A stretch of DNA of 16,255 nt from Planctomycetaceae bacterium. GTDB taxonomy: Bacteria > Planctomycetota > Planctomycetia > Pirellulales > Pirellulaceae. Below are positions 7,474-14,719 of the stretch, one piece after another (position 1 is the first letter of the stretch; the number at the start of each line of letters is the position of its first letter). The position numbers were made by a program, and so were the translations under genes. The stretch covers positions 1-16,255 of the forward strand of contig PKCQ01000656.1 in NCBI GenBank assembly GCA_002862265.1. Direction: 5' to 3'. The notes below the pieces were generated by a model. That model saw only the letters and a program-made list of their open reading frames with translations, searched no databases and was not told where the DNA came from.

Positions 7474-7591
7474 GTAATAGCTCTCCTGTGATCGCCAAAG
7501 ACTGTTATTGCAGTCAGCCCCAACATCATGACAATGATAGACTGCTGACATAGCTGACCAAACTGAGTAAACCTTTCAGGATTCGCACTGG

Positions 7592-8596
7592 GTGAGTACC
7601 AACTCGACGGAAAGATTATCGGCCGAAGAGTTTCTTCGCGCTTCGCTGGCACGCCGGGTTCCAAAGGAGCCTAGGCCTGCGGAGCCAGTGCGACAATCGA
7701 AAATGGGACGGCTGGCCGTGGTCCTCGCGATCGCCACCATCGCATCCACGTTCTTGTCTGGAGTGTTGGCTTGGGAACCGCTGACTTTTCTCTACTCAGC
7801 ATTCAACTTCCAATCGCTACTGCCGATCCGTCAAGCGATTTTGGCGAATTGGGTGCCAGGCCTTCAATTTGCTCTGGCACTCATGGCGATCCTCACTGCT
7901 CACGAGCTCGGACACTACTTTCTAACGATCATCTATAAAGTTCCCAGCACACCGCCGCTGTTTATTCCGTTTCCATTGATCTCGCCAATTGGCACGATGG
8001 GAGCCGTCATTATGATGCAGAGTGGTTCAGCAGATCGTCGGCAGATCTTTGATATTGGCTTGGCAGGGCCTTTAGCTGGACTCGTGGTCGCATTCCCGAT
8101 CATTGGCTACGGCATCATGAATCCAGAGCCGGTAGCCTTTGCGGCCAAAGACCCGATGACAATGTACTTTGGGCAACCACTATTGATCCAATGGATGGCA
8201 CAGATATTGAGCCCTGATAACGCAGATAAATTCGTCACTATTGCGAATACGAATGTTAGTCCATTTCTAATGGCGGGGTGGGTTGGCCTATTGGTCACAG
8301 GTATCAATATGATGCCTCTGGGGCAACTGGATGGTGGCCACGTGACATTCGGTTTACTCGGAGCCAAGTCTTATTACGTTGCTGTTAGCGCGATGATCGC
8401 AGCGATCAGCTTCATGATCTACACGCAAGTAGCGATGTTCTTGCTGATGTTGGTCCTGGTCTTCCTCATGGGCCTTCGTCATCCTCCGAGCAGTGATGAC
8501 ACCAAATCGTTAGGATTCAGCAGACAACTCATTGGTTGGCTCTCCCTTTCGCTACCCATCCTCTGCATTCCCGCGCGCCCACTCATGATGCTCTAA
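7592..8596 (+). CDS. M50-family site-2 intramembrane metalloprotease
   Basis: A 334-residue membrane protein starting at GTG 7592, with AGGA 10 bases upstream. A charged cytoplasmic N-terminus (1-38) is followed by about six hydrophobic segments. The zinc motif HELGH is at 104-108 in a membrane helix (LMAILTAHELGHYF), and the third zinc ligand is Asp 247 in NMMPLGQLDGGH (239-250), the classic NxxPxxxLDGGH of site-2 proteases. GTMGAVIMM and GLAGPLAGL fit the substrate strand and membrane loop of the family. There is no PDZ domain, as in the compact plant EGY-like and planctomycete members and unlike RseP. These enzymes cut membrane-bound regulators or signal peptides; the target here is unknown. 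Ala/Gly-rich helices make the length complete. Confidence 0.93.
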   Translation: MSTNSTERLSAEEFLRASLARRVPKEPRPAEPVRQSKMGRLAVVLAIATIASTFLSGVLAWEPLTFLYSAFNFQSLLPIRQAILANWVPGLQFALALMAILTAHELGHYFLTIIYKVPSTPPLFIPFPLISPIGTMGAVIMMQSGSADRRQIFDIGLAGPLAGLVVAFPIIGYGIMNPEPVAFAAKDPMTMYFGQPLLIQWMAQILSPDNADKFVTIANTNVSPFLMAGWVGLLVTGINMMPLGQLDGGHVTFGLLGAKSYYVAVSAMIAAISFMIYTQVAMFLLMLVLVFLMGLRHPPSSDDTKSLGFSRQLIGWLSLSLPILCIPARPLMML

Positions 8597-9010
8597 CGCC
8601 CCAAGTCTGAAGTTCACGCGTGACCGGAAAACGCAGGCCTTCAATTCCTCACCCTTATCGTGAGCGCGGCGAAGACAGCAATTTTCCTCGCTAAGGCTTC
8701 GGATTGAGATACATTGCCATCCGCTAATCGCTAATAGAACTATGAACCTTTCTCAAATCCAAGGGTCTAGCTGAGGCAAAGTCGTTTCGTTGCAAACATA
8801 AACATTCGAAGAAAAAATCATCACTGGCCCGCAGACAGAATCTGGAAACGTGCAAGAACTGCTGCGAGTTCTCACAAACGCAGCAAATCTTGGCGTAACA
8901 CGGGAAAGTAAACCTAACGTGGCTAGCCCTTCATCACTCTTCAAACCGCCGAGCGGGGCCGAACAACCAAGGGTTAGGCTACCTCCGCAAGAAGGCAAAG
9001 GGAGCTATAA
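8597..9010. other. Intergenic region before hflX
   Basis: This 414-base stretch holds no convincing gene. There is an exact 7-base tandem repeat CGCTAAT at 8722-8728 and 8729-8735, and an ATG at 8741 that reaches a stop after ten codons. An 81-codon minus-strand frame at 8753-8998 lacks any family resemblance. The SD for hflX lies at 8997-9004. I see no reliable promoter or terminator. Confidence 0.45.
8997..9004 (+). promoter_or_regulatory. Ribosome binding site that fixes the TTG start of hflX
   Basis: AAAGGGAG ends 6 bases before TTG 9011. It is a strong SD at correct spacing, so the TTG start and the roughly 47-residue N-terminal extension it implies are credible. Confidence 0.75.
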
Positions 9011-10510
9011 TTGAACTCGTGCGGGACCGTACTGGCCGAACGCGGTAACCAATCGTCGGTCGGCACTTACATTAAAGCTTCGAAAAACTTCGCCCTTAGG
9101 AGCCCCCAACAGGCTGTGCACGAACATCAAAGATCGCAGAGCGTCGCTCTCGAGCGATGCGTCTTGGCTCGAATCATCGGCCCACAAGACGCGTTTACAG
9201 AGAACCCGCTTGACGAAATGAAAGGCTTGGCGGAATCTGCTGGCACTCGAGTGCTCGGTGGGATCGTTCAACGTCGAGAAACACCCGACTCGAAAACATA
9301 TCTGGGTAAAGGAAAAGTTGCTGAGCTTAAGCAATTGGTTGAGATGCACGAGGCTGATCTCGTCATCTTTGACAACGACCTTTCACCAAGCCAGACGCGA
9401 AACCTTGAAAAAGCAGTATGTCGGAAAGTCATCGATCGCACCGAGTTGATTCTTGACATCTTCGCCTCCAACGCTCGCACTCGGGAGGCTCGACTAGCCG
9501 TCGAATTGGCGCAACTTGAATACTCGTTGCCACGCCTCAAACGCATGTGGACGCACCTTTCGCGTCAGACCATGGGGGTCGGAATGCGTGGACCTGGTGA
9601 AAAGCAGCTTGAAGTCGATCGACGATTGGTCGAAAAACGCATCCACGAACTAAAACAAGACTTGCTCAAAGTAGAGAAGCGAAAAGAACGCGAAGTCGCT
9701 GGACGCCGCGATTACTTGACCGTTTCCTTGGTTGGCTACACCAACGCAGGCAAGAGCACTTTGATGAACACGTTGACGGAAGCCGACGTAGAAGCTGTCG
9801 ACAAACTGTTTGCCACACTCGACACCCGAACTCGTCGCTGGACCCTGCCCAGTTGGGGACCGGTGCTTCTCAGTGATACCGTCGGTTTCATTCGCGACCT
9901 GCCTCACAATCTTGTAGCGAGTTTCCGAGCCACGTTGGAAGAAGCCCGCGAGGCCGACTTGCTGTTGCATGTCGCCGACTGCAGCAATCCGAATGTCCTA
10001 GATCAGATCTCCGCAGTTTACGCGGTGCTGAAAGACCTAGGCATCGACGAAAAGCAGACCCTGCTGGTGCTGAATAAAGTCGACGTCGATGGCGCTCAGG
10101 AACGCTTGCAAGTCGTCCAGAACCGTTATCCTCATTCCATCGCTATCAGCGCCAAGTCAAAACTTGGTCTGGATTCCTTTGCTGCTCGAGTAAGCCAAGC
10201 ACTCAGTGAGGGTTTTGTTACTCTCAGTGTGCGTCTGGAAGTTACGGACGGTAAGACGATGGCTTGGCTGGCAAAAGTCGGCGAGGTGACGAGTAAGCAA
10301 TTCCATGATGATCACGTCGAGATCCACGCTCGCCTACCCGCCCGTCACGCTGGAAAGTTGGCTGCCGATCATCCAGATCTTGAGGTCCTCGACGGCCAAC
10401 TGCCAGAAACAAAACCAGTGCCGGAAAGCTGGGAAGAGCAACTTCCCACTGCTGGTAGCTTGCTGCACGAGTCTGAGAGCGAAGAACTGCCAGGCGAGGA
10501 AGTTGCTTAA
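9011..10510 (+). CDS. hflX: Ribosome-associated GTPase HflX
   Basis: The 499-residue protein has the HflX N-terminal domain from about residue 48 (ERCVLARI, with YLGKGKVAEL at 97-106 and FDNDLSPSQTRNLE), the glycine-rich linker MGVGMRGPGEKQLE (188-201), a basic coiled-coil (about 203-232) and a TrmE/Era-type G domain. All GTPase motifs are visible: G1 GYTNAGKST (242-250), G2 TLDTRTRRW, G3 DTVGF (289-293), G4 NKVD (355-358), G5 SAKS (380-383). HflX splits stalled or hibernating 70S ribosomes under stress. The acidic tail after about 450 and the N-terminal extension before residue 47 are outside the core. The TTG start is backed by a strong SD. It follows an M50 protease gene by 414 bases, too far to claim one operon. 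Confidence 0.96.
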   Translation: MNSCGTVLAERGNQSSVGTYIKASKNFALRSPQQAVHEHQRSQSVALERCVLARIIGPQDAFTENPLDEMKGLAESAGTRVLGGIVQRRETPDSKTYLGKGKVAELKQLVEMHEADLVIFDNDLSPSQTRNLEKAVCRKVIDRTELILDIFASNARTREARLAVELAQLEYSLPRLKRMWTHLSRQTMGVGMRGPGEKQLEVDRRLVEKRIHELKQDLLKVEKRKEREVAGRRDYLTVSLVGYTNAGKSTLMNTLTEADVEAVDKLFATLDTRTRRWTLPSWGPVLLSDTVGFIRDLPHNLVASFRATLEEAREADLLLHVADCSNPNVLDQISAVYAVLKDLGIDEKQTLLVLNKVDVDGAQERLQVVQNRYPHSIAISAKSKLGLDSFAARVSQALSEGFVTLSVRLEVTDGKTMAWLAKVGEVTSKQFHDDHVEIHARLPARHAGKLAADHPDLEVLDGQLPETKPVPESWEEQLPTAGSLLHESESEELPGEEVA

Positions 10511-10512
10511 TC

Positions 10513-10859
10513 TTGATTGAAGAATGCTGGTGCGTATCCGTTTCTTCAGCCGAGGACGATTACGAGTCAGCCGCTAACGCGAGAATTGACGAAGACAAAA
10601 ATCTGGCCACCATCGCAAATGCGCTAGAGAACGCAGGCAGGGTAATCGTTGAACATGGGTACCACAGAGGTTCAAGTCCGCCCGCGCGTCATTCTTTGAC
10701 GACACCGACCAGTTCATGGAATACCTCTCCGAGCATTACCATGCTGGCGACGCAATCTACGTGTCGAGCACGCAGGAGCCGTGCAAACCCGCCAACCGGC
10801 TCGTGACATGGAAGTGCCCTTTTGACATGGCGAAAACTCCCAAGGGAGTCGCCTACTAA
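10513..10859 (+). pseudogene. Small hypothetical gene broken by a -1 frameshift
   Basis: Two consecutive frames seem to encode one small protein. The first (from TTG 10513) reads through NLATIANALENAGRVIVEHGYHRGSSPPARHS, then meets the T-run at 10695-10697. The second continues FDDTDQFMEYLSEHYHAGD and ends at TAA 10857-10859 with CPFDMAKTPKGVAY. Adding one T at 10695-10697 joins them into about 116 codons. The second half has no usable start of its own (an in-frame TGA sits at about 10648), and its composition is protein-like, which argues for a single disrupted gene. The first frame otherwise runs into unlikely sequence and stops at 10806. No function can be assigned. The shift may be a true mutation, programmed, or a sequencing error in the homopolymer; the true start is uncertain. 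Confidence 0.5.
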
Positions 10860-11062
10860 CCTTTCAAAAATACTCGGGCCGCCCGAGTTCTACGCTTCTC
10901 GTTTAAGGCAACTTTTCAGACAATACGAGCTTTACTGAAACCAAGATTCGCGGCAGGGACCCGAGGTTTCAGCTGCAAGCCGCTCCGACGCCACTTTCTG
11001 GGTGAATTCGTGGTCAAACCGGAGCTCTTCTTTTCAACTACCAAAAACCAGAGTCTATCCGA
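10860..11062. other. Intergenic region before the MutS-like gene
   Basis: This 203-base stretch contains the hairpin at 10872-10888 and no gene. No strong promoter or SD is visible ahead of the TTG start at 11063. Confidence 0.4.
10872..10888 (+). terminator. Probable hairpin terminator
   Basis: ACTCGGG (10872-10878) and CCCGAGT (10882-10888) form a perfect 7-bp GC-rich stem with a 3-base loop, 12 bases after the stop of the frameshifted gene. AAAAA lies just before it and a loose T/C-rich stretch follows (TCTACGCTTCTCGTTT). It may end transcripts from hflX and the small gene; the weak T-tract keeps confidence moderate. Confidence 0.55.
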
Positions 11063-13009
11063 TTGTCTGAATCCAATCCCACCGAACCAAGGAATGCCCA
11101 AACAGAGCATCTTTCTGCACGCGAGGTATATACGGCCAATTTGGACGAATGTGCCGAACGAATCCTGCAGCTAGCAGGTAAGAATCGGCAGCTGGCTTTC
11201 ATCCGAATGATCCTTTTTCCAACTGCAGCGATTTGCCTGCTGTTTGGCTACTTTGGTGACTCCTATCATGGACTCCTTCAAGCAATCGGCTGGCTCTCAG
11301 CGGTAGCATTCTTCGTCGCACTTGTCCTTCACGAAAACCTGCGTTTGGAAGACTTGCGTCAAAAATCGAACCAAAAGCTCTTTCGTCATTTGGTTGCTCG
11401 GCTGGATCGAGACTGGAATGAAGTCCCCGAGCAAAACCTGCTCCCGCAATTCCAGGACCTGAGCTTTGCAGACGACCTCGACGTCGCTGGTCCAGCAAGC
11501 CTGCTCGGTCTACTTTCAATAGCAAACACCTTCCCTGGGAACGAATGTTTACAGCGTTGGCTTGCCTCAGCTCCTGACTGGAAGACGCTCGTCAGCCGCC
11601 AAAACGGTATCAAGCAACTAGCCGCGATGCGTCCCTGGCGAATCAAGTTCCTAAAAACGGTACGAGCTGCCGGCAGCTCAGTGCACGAGCCCTATGGCTT
11701 ACCGCGATGGGCGGAAACTCCGAATTGGCTTGTCGCCCACCCAGGCGCGAGAATACTCAGCTACATTGGACCAGCTATTGTTCTGATAAGCATCTCTGGC
11801 GTCATAGTTGGTGCTCAGTTCGAAGACCGAACCGTTACAACGATCTCAGCCATCGGTCTGGGTATGGGATTCTTGATCAACGTCCTCGTAACCGTATTTT
11901 GGGGTAGCTGGATCCACGACATTTTTCAAAAAGTGAGCGGCGAGCATCGAGGCGTCTACCAGTTCGCGAGTGTCTTTGAAATGATGTCGGAGCTCCCGAG
12001 TGCGTCGGGAAATAGAACACACTACAAAGACTTACTAGCAGAAATTCGTGAGCGAGCCACAGAATTTCCCAGCAACGCGAAACTCGGGTTCTCACGCCTG
12101 CTCACTTTAGTGCGGCTGGCTAATCTGCAGAAAGACCTGGTGCTTTATCTCGTCTACTTGTCCATGCAGCTAGTTTTTCTCTACGACTTTCGAGTCTTAC
12201 GTCTACTCGAAGCTTGGAAAGCTCGCTTTGGTCGGCATGTCAAAGGCTGGTTCGATTCGCTTGGCACTTGCGAGGCTCTAGTCAGCGGAGCCACCTTGGC
12301 GGACGAATATCCGAATTGGGCCTACGCCGAGCAAGTAACGTCTCAGGAACTTCATCTGAGTGCCGTCGAAGCAGGGCACCCGCTCCTTCCGGACTCAGCT
12401 CGAGTTTCCAACAGCCTTGAACTGAGGAAAGACCGCCCGCTCGTTGTCGTCACCGGCTCCAACATGGCAGGAAAGAGTACTTTTCTGCGAGCCACCGGAC
12501 TAAACATGATTCTATCCCGCGCTGGGGCACCATGCTGTGCCGATAAGTTCTGCATGGCGCGCTTTGACCTCGCAACAAGCATTCGAGTTCGCGATAGTCT
12601 CAGCGACGGTGTTTCCTTCTTCATGGCCGAGTTAAAACGCCTGAAAGAAGTAGTCGACCAATCGAGCGACTACGCGCAGAAGCAACTACAAGATCCCGCG
12701 GCCCCACAGATTTTCTTCCTACTCGATGAAATCCTACAAGGCACCAACAGCCAGGAACGTCAAATCGCTGTCGCGACGGTCCTGCAACAGTTGCTGCAAA
12801 GTAAAGCGACGGGCTTCATCTCCACCCACGATCTGGATCTAGCCGACGCACCTGAAGTAAAAGATGTCAGCCAGATTGTGCACTTTCGCGAGTTCTTTGA
12901 AGCCGTCGATGGCAAAGAAGTTATGCGATTCGACTACCGCATGCGACCTGGAACCACGCCCACAACGAACGCTCTCAAGCTGCTCAAACTGGTTGGCTTG
13001 GATCCTTAG
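11063..13009 (+). CDS. Membrane-anchored MutS-like ATPase
   Basis: The 648-residue protein carries the MutS ATPase domain at its C-terminus: Walker A TGSNMAGKST (464-473), the SFFMAELKRL region (518-527), Walker B FFLLDEIL (551-558) with GTNSQER, and STHD (587-590). The N-terminal part lacks the mismatch-recognition Phe-x-Glu domain. Instead it has hydrophobic segments at about 48-64, 70-90, 229-250 and 258-280, so the protein is probably held in the membrane with the ATPase in the cytoplasm. The central helices (about 290-400) correspond to the MutS lever/clamp-type core. This matches the membrane-bound MutS-related subfamily seen in Bacteroidetes and Planctomycetes, whose role is unknown; classical mismatch repair is unlikely. 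The TTG start at 11063 has only a weak SD. The gene is convergent with its right neighbour, 16 bases between stops. Confidence 0.9.
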   Translation: MSESNPTEPRNAQTEHLSAREVYTANLDECAERILQLAGKNRQLAFIRMILFPTAAICLLFGYFGDSYHGLLQAIGWLSAVAFFVALVLHENLRLEDLRQKSNQKLFRHLVARLDRDWNEVPEQNLLPQFQDLSFADDLDVAGPASLLGLLSIANTFPGNECLQRWLASAPDWKTLVSRQNGIKQLAAMRPWRIKFLKTVRAAGSSVHEPYGLPRWAETPNWLVAHPGARILSYIGPAIVLISISGVIVGAQFEDRTVTTISAIGLGMGFLINVLVTVFWGSWIHDIFQKVSGEHRGVYQFASVFEMMSELPSASGNRTHYKDLLAEIRERATEFPSNAKLGFSRLLTLVRLANLQKDLVLYLVYLSMQLVFLYDFRVLRLLEAWKARFGRHVKGWFDSLGTCEALVSGATLADEYPNWAYAEQVTSQELHLSAVEAGHPLLPDSARVSNSLELRKDRPLVVVTGSNMAGKSTFLRATGLNMILSRAGAPCCADKFCMARFDLATSIRVRDSLSDGVSFFMAELKRLKEVVDQSSDYAQKQLQDPAAPQIFFLLDEILQGTNSQERQIAVATVLQQLLQSKATGFISTHDLDLADAPEVKDVSQIVHFREFFEAVDGKEVMRFDYRMRPGTTPTTNALKLLKLVGLDP

Positions 13010-13025
13010 TAGGAGATAGCCATGT

Positions 13026-14009
13026 TCACCGCAAGAGCTTAGCTCCGGTCAGCGACTGAGCTTTTTCGCTGGTTGCCCGAAGGCAATCCAGGTTGAAGTC
13101 CGTTAGGCTTGCCGCGCCGCAGAACTGAAGCTGTTTTGAAAGTGCCTGCTTCCAGCTCTCCAGCAACGTGGATACTGCCTCTATTGCGGCCGACTTACTC
13201 GGTGCCGCTGTGACTCCCATGCTACTCAACCGTCCAGTCACATACGCGGCGGTCTCATCCTCATGCTCGGGCAACATCGTCTCAATGACATGGTCAATAC
13301 TGATCACATCCACTCCCAAGGCTAGGTACTTGAATGCGTCATCCTGCGTCACATTCGTAAGATTCAGAATCAAGGGGATGCCCAGCTCTTCCGTCTGCTT
13401 CGCAACCGCGATGACGGTAGCCGACACGGTCGCCTCCGATCCACCCAAACGCTCGTCATAACTTAGCGTCAGAAAATCAGGCCCAACCCTGGCAACTAGC
13501 TCCAGGTCTGACGACTCAGTTCCCAGCGGTATCTCAACGCCAACTGGCGTATTGCCAGCAGCTGCTTCTCGCAGCGCGTCGAGAAACGGTCCCAGCCTTT
13601 CGACTTTGCGGATTTCCTGCGGCAAGCCCCAATACGTTCCGTTGGAATCCGCCAATGAGAACTCAATCAAATCAGCCGTCGAGACTTCCATCGCGTCCAA
13701 AGCCTCGCCCTGATGCAGGCGCGTCATTCGAATCGGAACGGCCGCGGCTGTAACTTCTTCAAGCGAATCGACGGAACAAGCAATGGCCAATCCCATCTCT
13801 CGAATCGCCGCACAGAAATCCGGCCAGTCACTTCCAACTCGCTCAACACACAGGTTGCGACACAAGAAAGGAAGCTCAAACGCTACATTGCGTTCACTCC
13901 CTTTGGCTGTAATTGCACAACCCAGCGCAGGCGACTTCTCTACAAAGTCCCAAACGTTCTTTGACAAGCTCGCAGGAGCGAAGACCAGTTCATCCAAAAT
14001 TCCACGCAT
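13026..14009 (-). CDS. Degenerate glutamate-synthase FMN-domain-like protein
   Basis: A 327-residue cytoplasmic protein with no signal or membrane segment. The part from about 155 resembles the second half of the TIM-barrel FMN domain of glutamate synthase (GltB2/GlxD type). VGVEIPLGTESSDLELVARVGPDFLTL fits the VSVKLV...GVGTIAAGVAKAGAD strand, ERLGGSEA sits where HDGGTGA normally is, and LILNLTNVTQDDAFKYLALGVDVISI fits the TGRDV...ALLGA strand. A helical tail (270-325, ending LTGAKLL) matches the tail of archaeal-type GltB2 proteins. The GGTGA phosphate-binding glycines and the iron-sulfur cysteine cluster are not recognisable, and the first third has no clear match, so FMN binding and catalysis are doubtful. 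It starts 9 bases after the GXGXG gene with a strong SD, forming a pair with it. Homology is inferred by eye. Confidence 0.6.
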   Translation of the reverse strand: MRGILDELVFAPASLSKNVWDFVEKSPALGCAITAKGSERNVAFELPFLCRNLCVERVGSDWPDFCAAIREMGLAIACSVDSLEEVTAAAVPIRMTRLHQGEALDAMEVSTADLIEFSLADSNGTYWGLPQEIRKVERLGPFLDALREAAAGNTPVGVEIPLGTESSDLELVARVGPDFLTLSYDERLGGSEATVSATVIAVAKQTEELGIPLILNLTNVTQDDAFKYLALGVDVISIDHVIETMLPEHEDETAAYVTGRLSSMGVTAAPSKSAAIEAVSTLLESWKQALSKQLQFCGAASLTDFNLDCLRATSEKAQSLTGAKLLR

Positions 14010-14015
14010 CGGCCG

Positions 14016-14020
14016 CTCCT
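14016..14020 (-). promoter_or_regulatory. Ribosome binding site overlapping the upstream stop codon
   Basis: Minus-strand AGGAG lies 6 bases before ATG 14009 and overlaps the TAG stop of the GXGXG gene (14019-14021). It supports the chosen start and coupled translation of the pair. Confidence 0.75.
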
Positions 14021-14705
14021 AGATCCCACGTGGTCGATAGAGTTTGAATTCTTTGATATCCCCGCGCAGTCCAGCTCGTGCAAGTAGCAGACTTAGACGC
14101 ATCGAATCAGCGTCTCGCATTCGTTCGATGCGCAGGCAGGGTGCAACAGAACGCGCTTCTCCTCGCAAATAGATCGCCCCCCCGGTCATTCCAATTCCGA
14201 GATTTTCACCAGCGCCGTTCGCTAGGACCAAGTCGCCTTGAGTCATGAACGCTCCCGCTTCATCACCAACAGCACTTCGAATCAGAATGTCACCGCCTGA
14301 GTTGCGAAAGCCGCAGCGACGAGCCGCAGTACCCAGCACTGCGATGAAGCCACCTTGCATGTTCGCACCAACACATTCCGCAGCCGACTCGTGAACCACT
14401 ACGCGGCCTGAAACAAGAGAGTGGCCGCAGCAAACGCCTACCTTGCCGTTGACTTCCCATTCCGCATTTCGTGAAAGCATGAAGGCGAAGTCACCAACAT
14501 CACCGGTGATCTTCACTTGAAACTCCGCTTCACTGCCGGCGCCCAGGCCTGACCACTCTCGACTCACTCCGGCAAGCTCCCAACGACTATAAGACTCCGC
14601 CGAACCCAACTGCTCTCCGATCTCTCGCGCACCCAGCGTGGTACAATCCAGCCTCGTTACCGCTTGTTGAGAGCCCTTCAATTTTTCTGATTCCGATTCA
14701 GACAC
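14019..14705 (-). CDS. GXGXG-domain protein, glutamate synthase domain 3/FwdC type
   Basis: A 228-residue stand-alone GXGXG right-handed beta-helix protein. Glycine-spaced turns repeat from about residue 66 to 185: ITGDVGDFAF, NGKVGVCCGHSLVSGRVVV, GANMQGGFIAVLGTA, RNSGGDILIRSAVGDEAGAF, TQGDLVLANGAGENLGIGM and TGGAIYLRGEA. This is the domain 3 of glutamate synthase large chain, also found alone as GlxC/MgsB and as FwdC/FhcC of formylmethanofuran dehydrogenase. The length fits GlxC-type proteins (about 230) better than FhcC (about 270), and the next gene is an FMN-domain relative, which also favours the glutamate synthase type. The domain is structural, bridging partner domains. GTG 14705 is the start, 14 bases after the MurJ stop, with a weak SD. 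No glutamine amidotransferase partner is visible. Confidence 0.8.
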   Translation of the reverse strand: MSESESEKLKGSQQAVTRLDCTTLGAREIGEQLGSAESYSRWELAGVSREWSGLGAGSEAEFQVKITGDVGDFAFMLSRNAEWEVNGKVGVCCGHSLVSGRVVVHESAAECVGANMQGGFIAVLGTAARRCGFRNSGGDILIRSAVGDEAGAFMTQGDLVLANGAGENLGIGMTGGAIYLRGEARSVAPCLRIERMRDADSMRLSLLLARAGLRGDIKEFKLYRPRGI

Positions 14706-14719
14706 GTCAAATTCGTCAA

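Larger units (their letters stand above)
7344..7591. other. Intergenic region with inverted repeats before the M50 protease
   Basis: This 248-base stretch holds an 8-bp inverted repeat at 7394-7422, a perfect 16-bp palindrome at 7458-7473, and a 5-bp stem with a 6-base loop (GACTG 7500-7504, CAGTC 7511-7515). AGGA at 7578-7581 is the only SD-like element for the GTG start at 7592. No gene is visible in it. Confidence 0.5.

Noticed and set aside
8722..8735. Tandem CGCTAAT repeat as a repeat element or origin-like box
   Set aside because: Just two 7-base copies with no further copies nearby and no iteron or DnaA-box pattern.
8753..8998. 81-codon minus-strand frame between the M50 protease and hflX
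   Set aside because: No recognisable domain, irregular composition and no SD support; it ends right against hflX control sequence.
10660..10690. tRNA T-arm-like GGTTCAAGTCC near 10670
   Set aside because: The flanking bases do not pair as a T stem and no acceptor, D or anticodon arms can be built; it lies inside the frameshifted coding region.
13010..13025. Bidirectional terminator between the convergent MutS-like and FMN-like genes
   Set aside because: The 16-base gap contains no inverted repeat able to form a stem.
14019..14705. FwdC/FhcC subunit of a methanopterin-linked C1 pathway
   Set aside because: The GXGXG fold is shared, but the length is short for FhcC and no other C1-transfer gene is in the window, while the next gene resembles a glutamate synthase domain. 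Kept only as an alternative.
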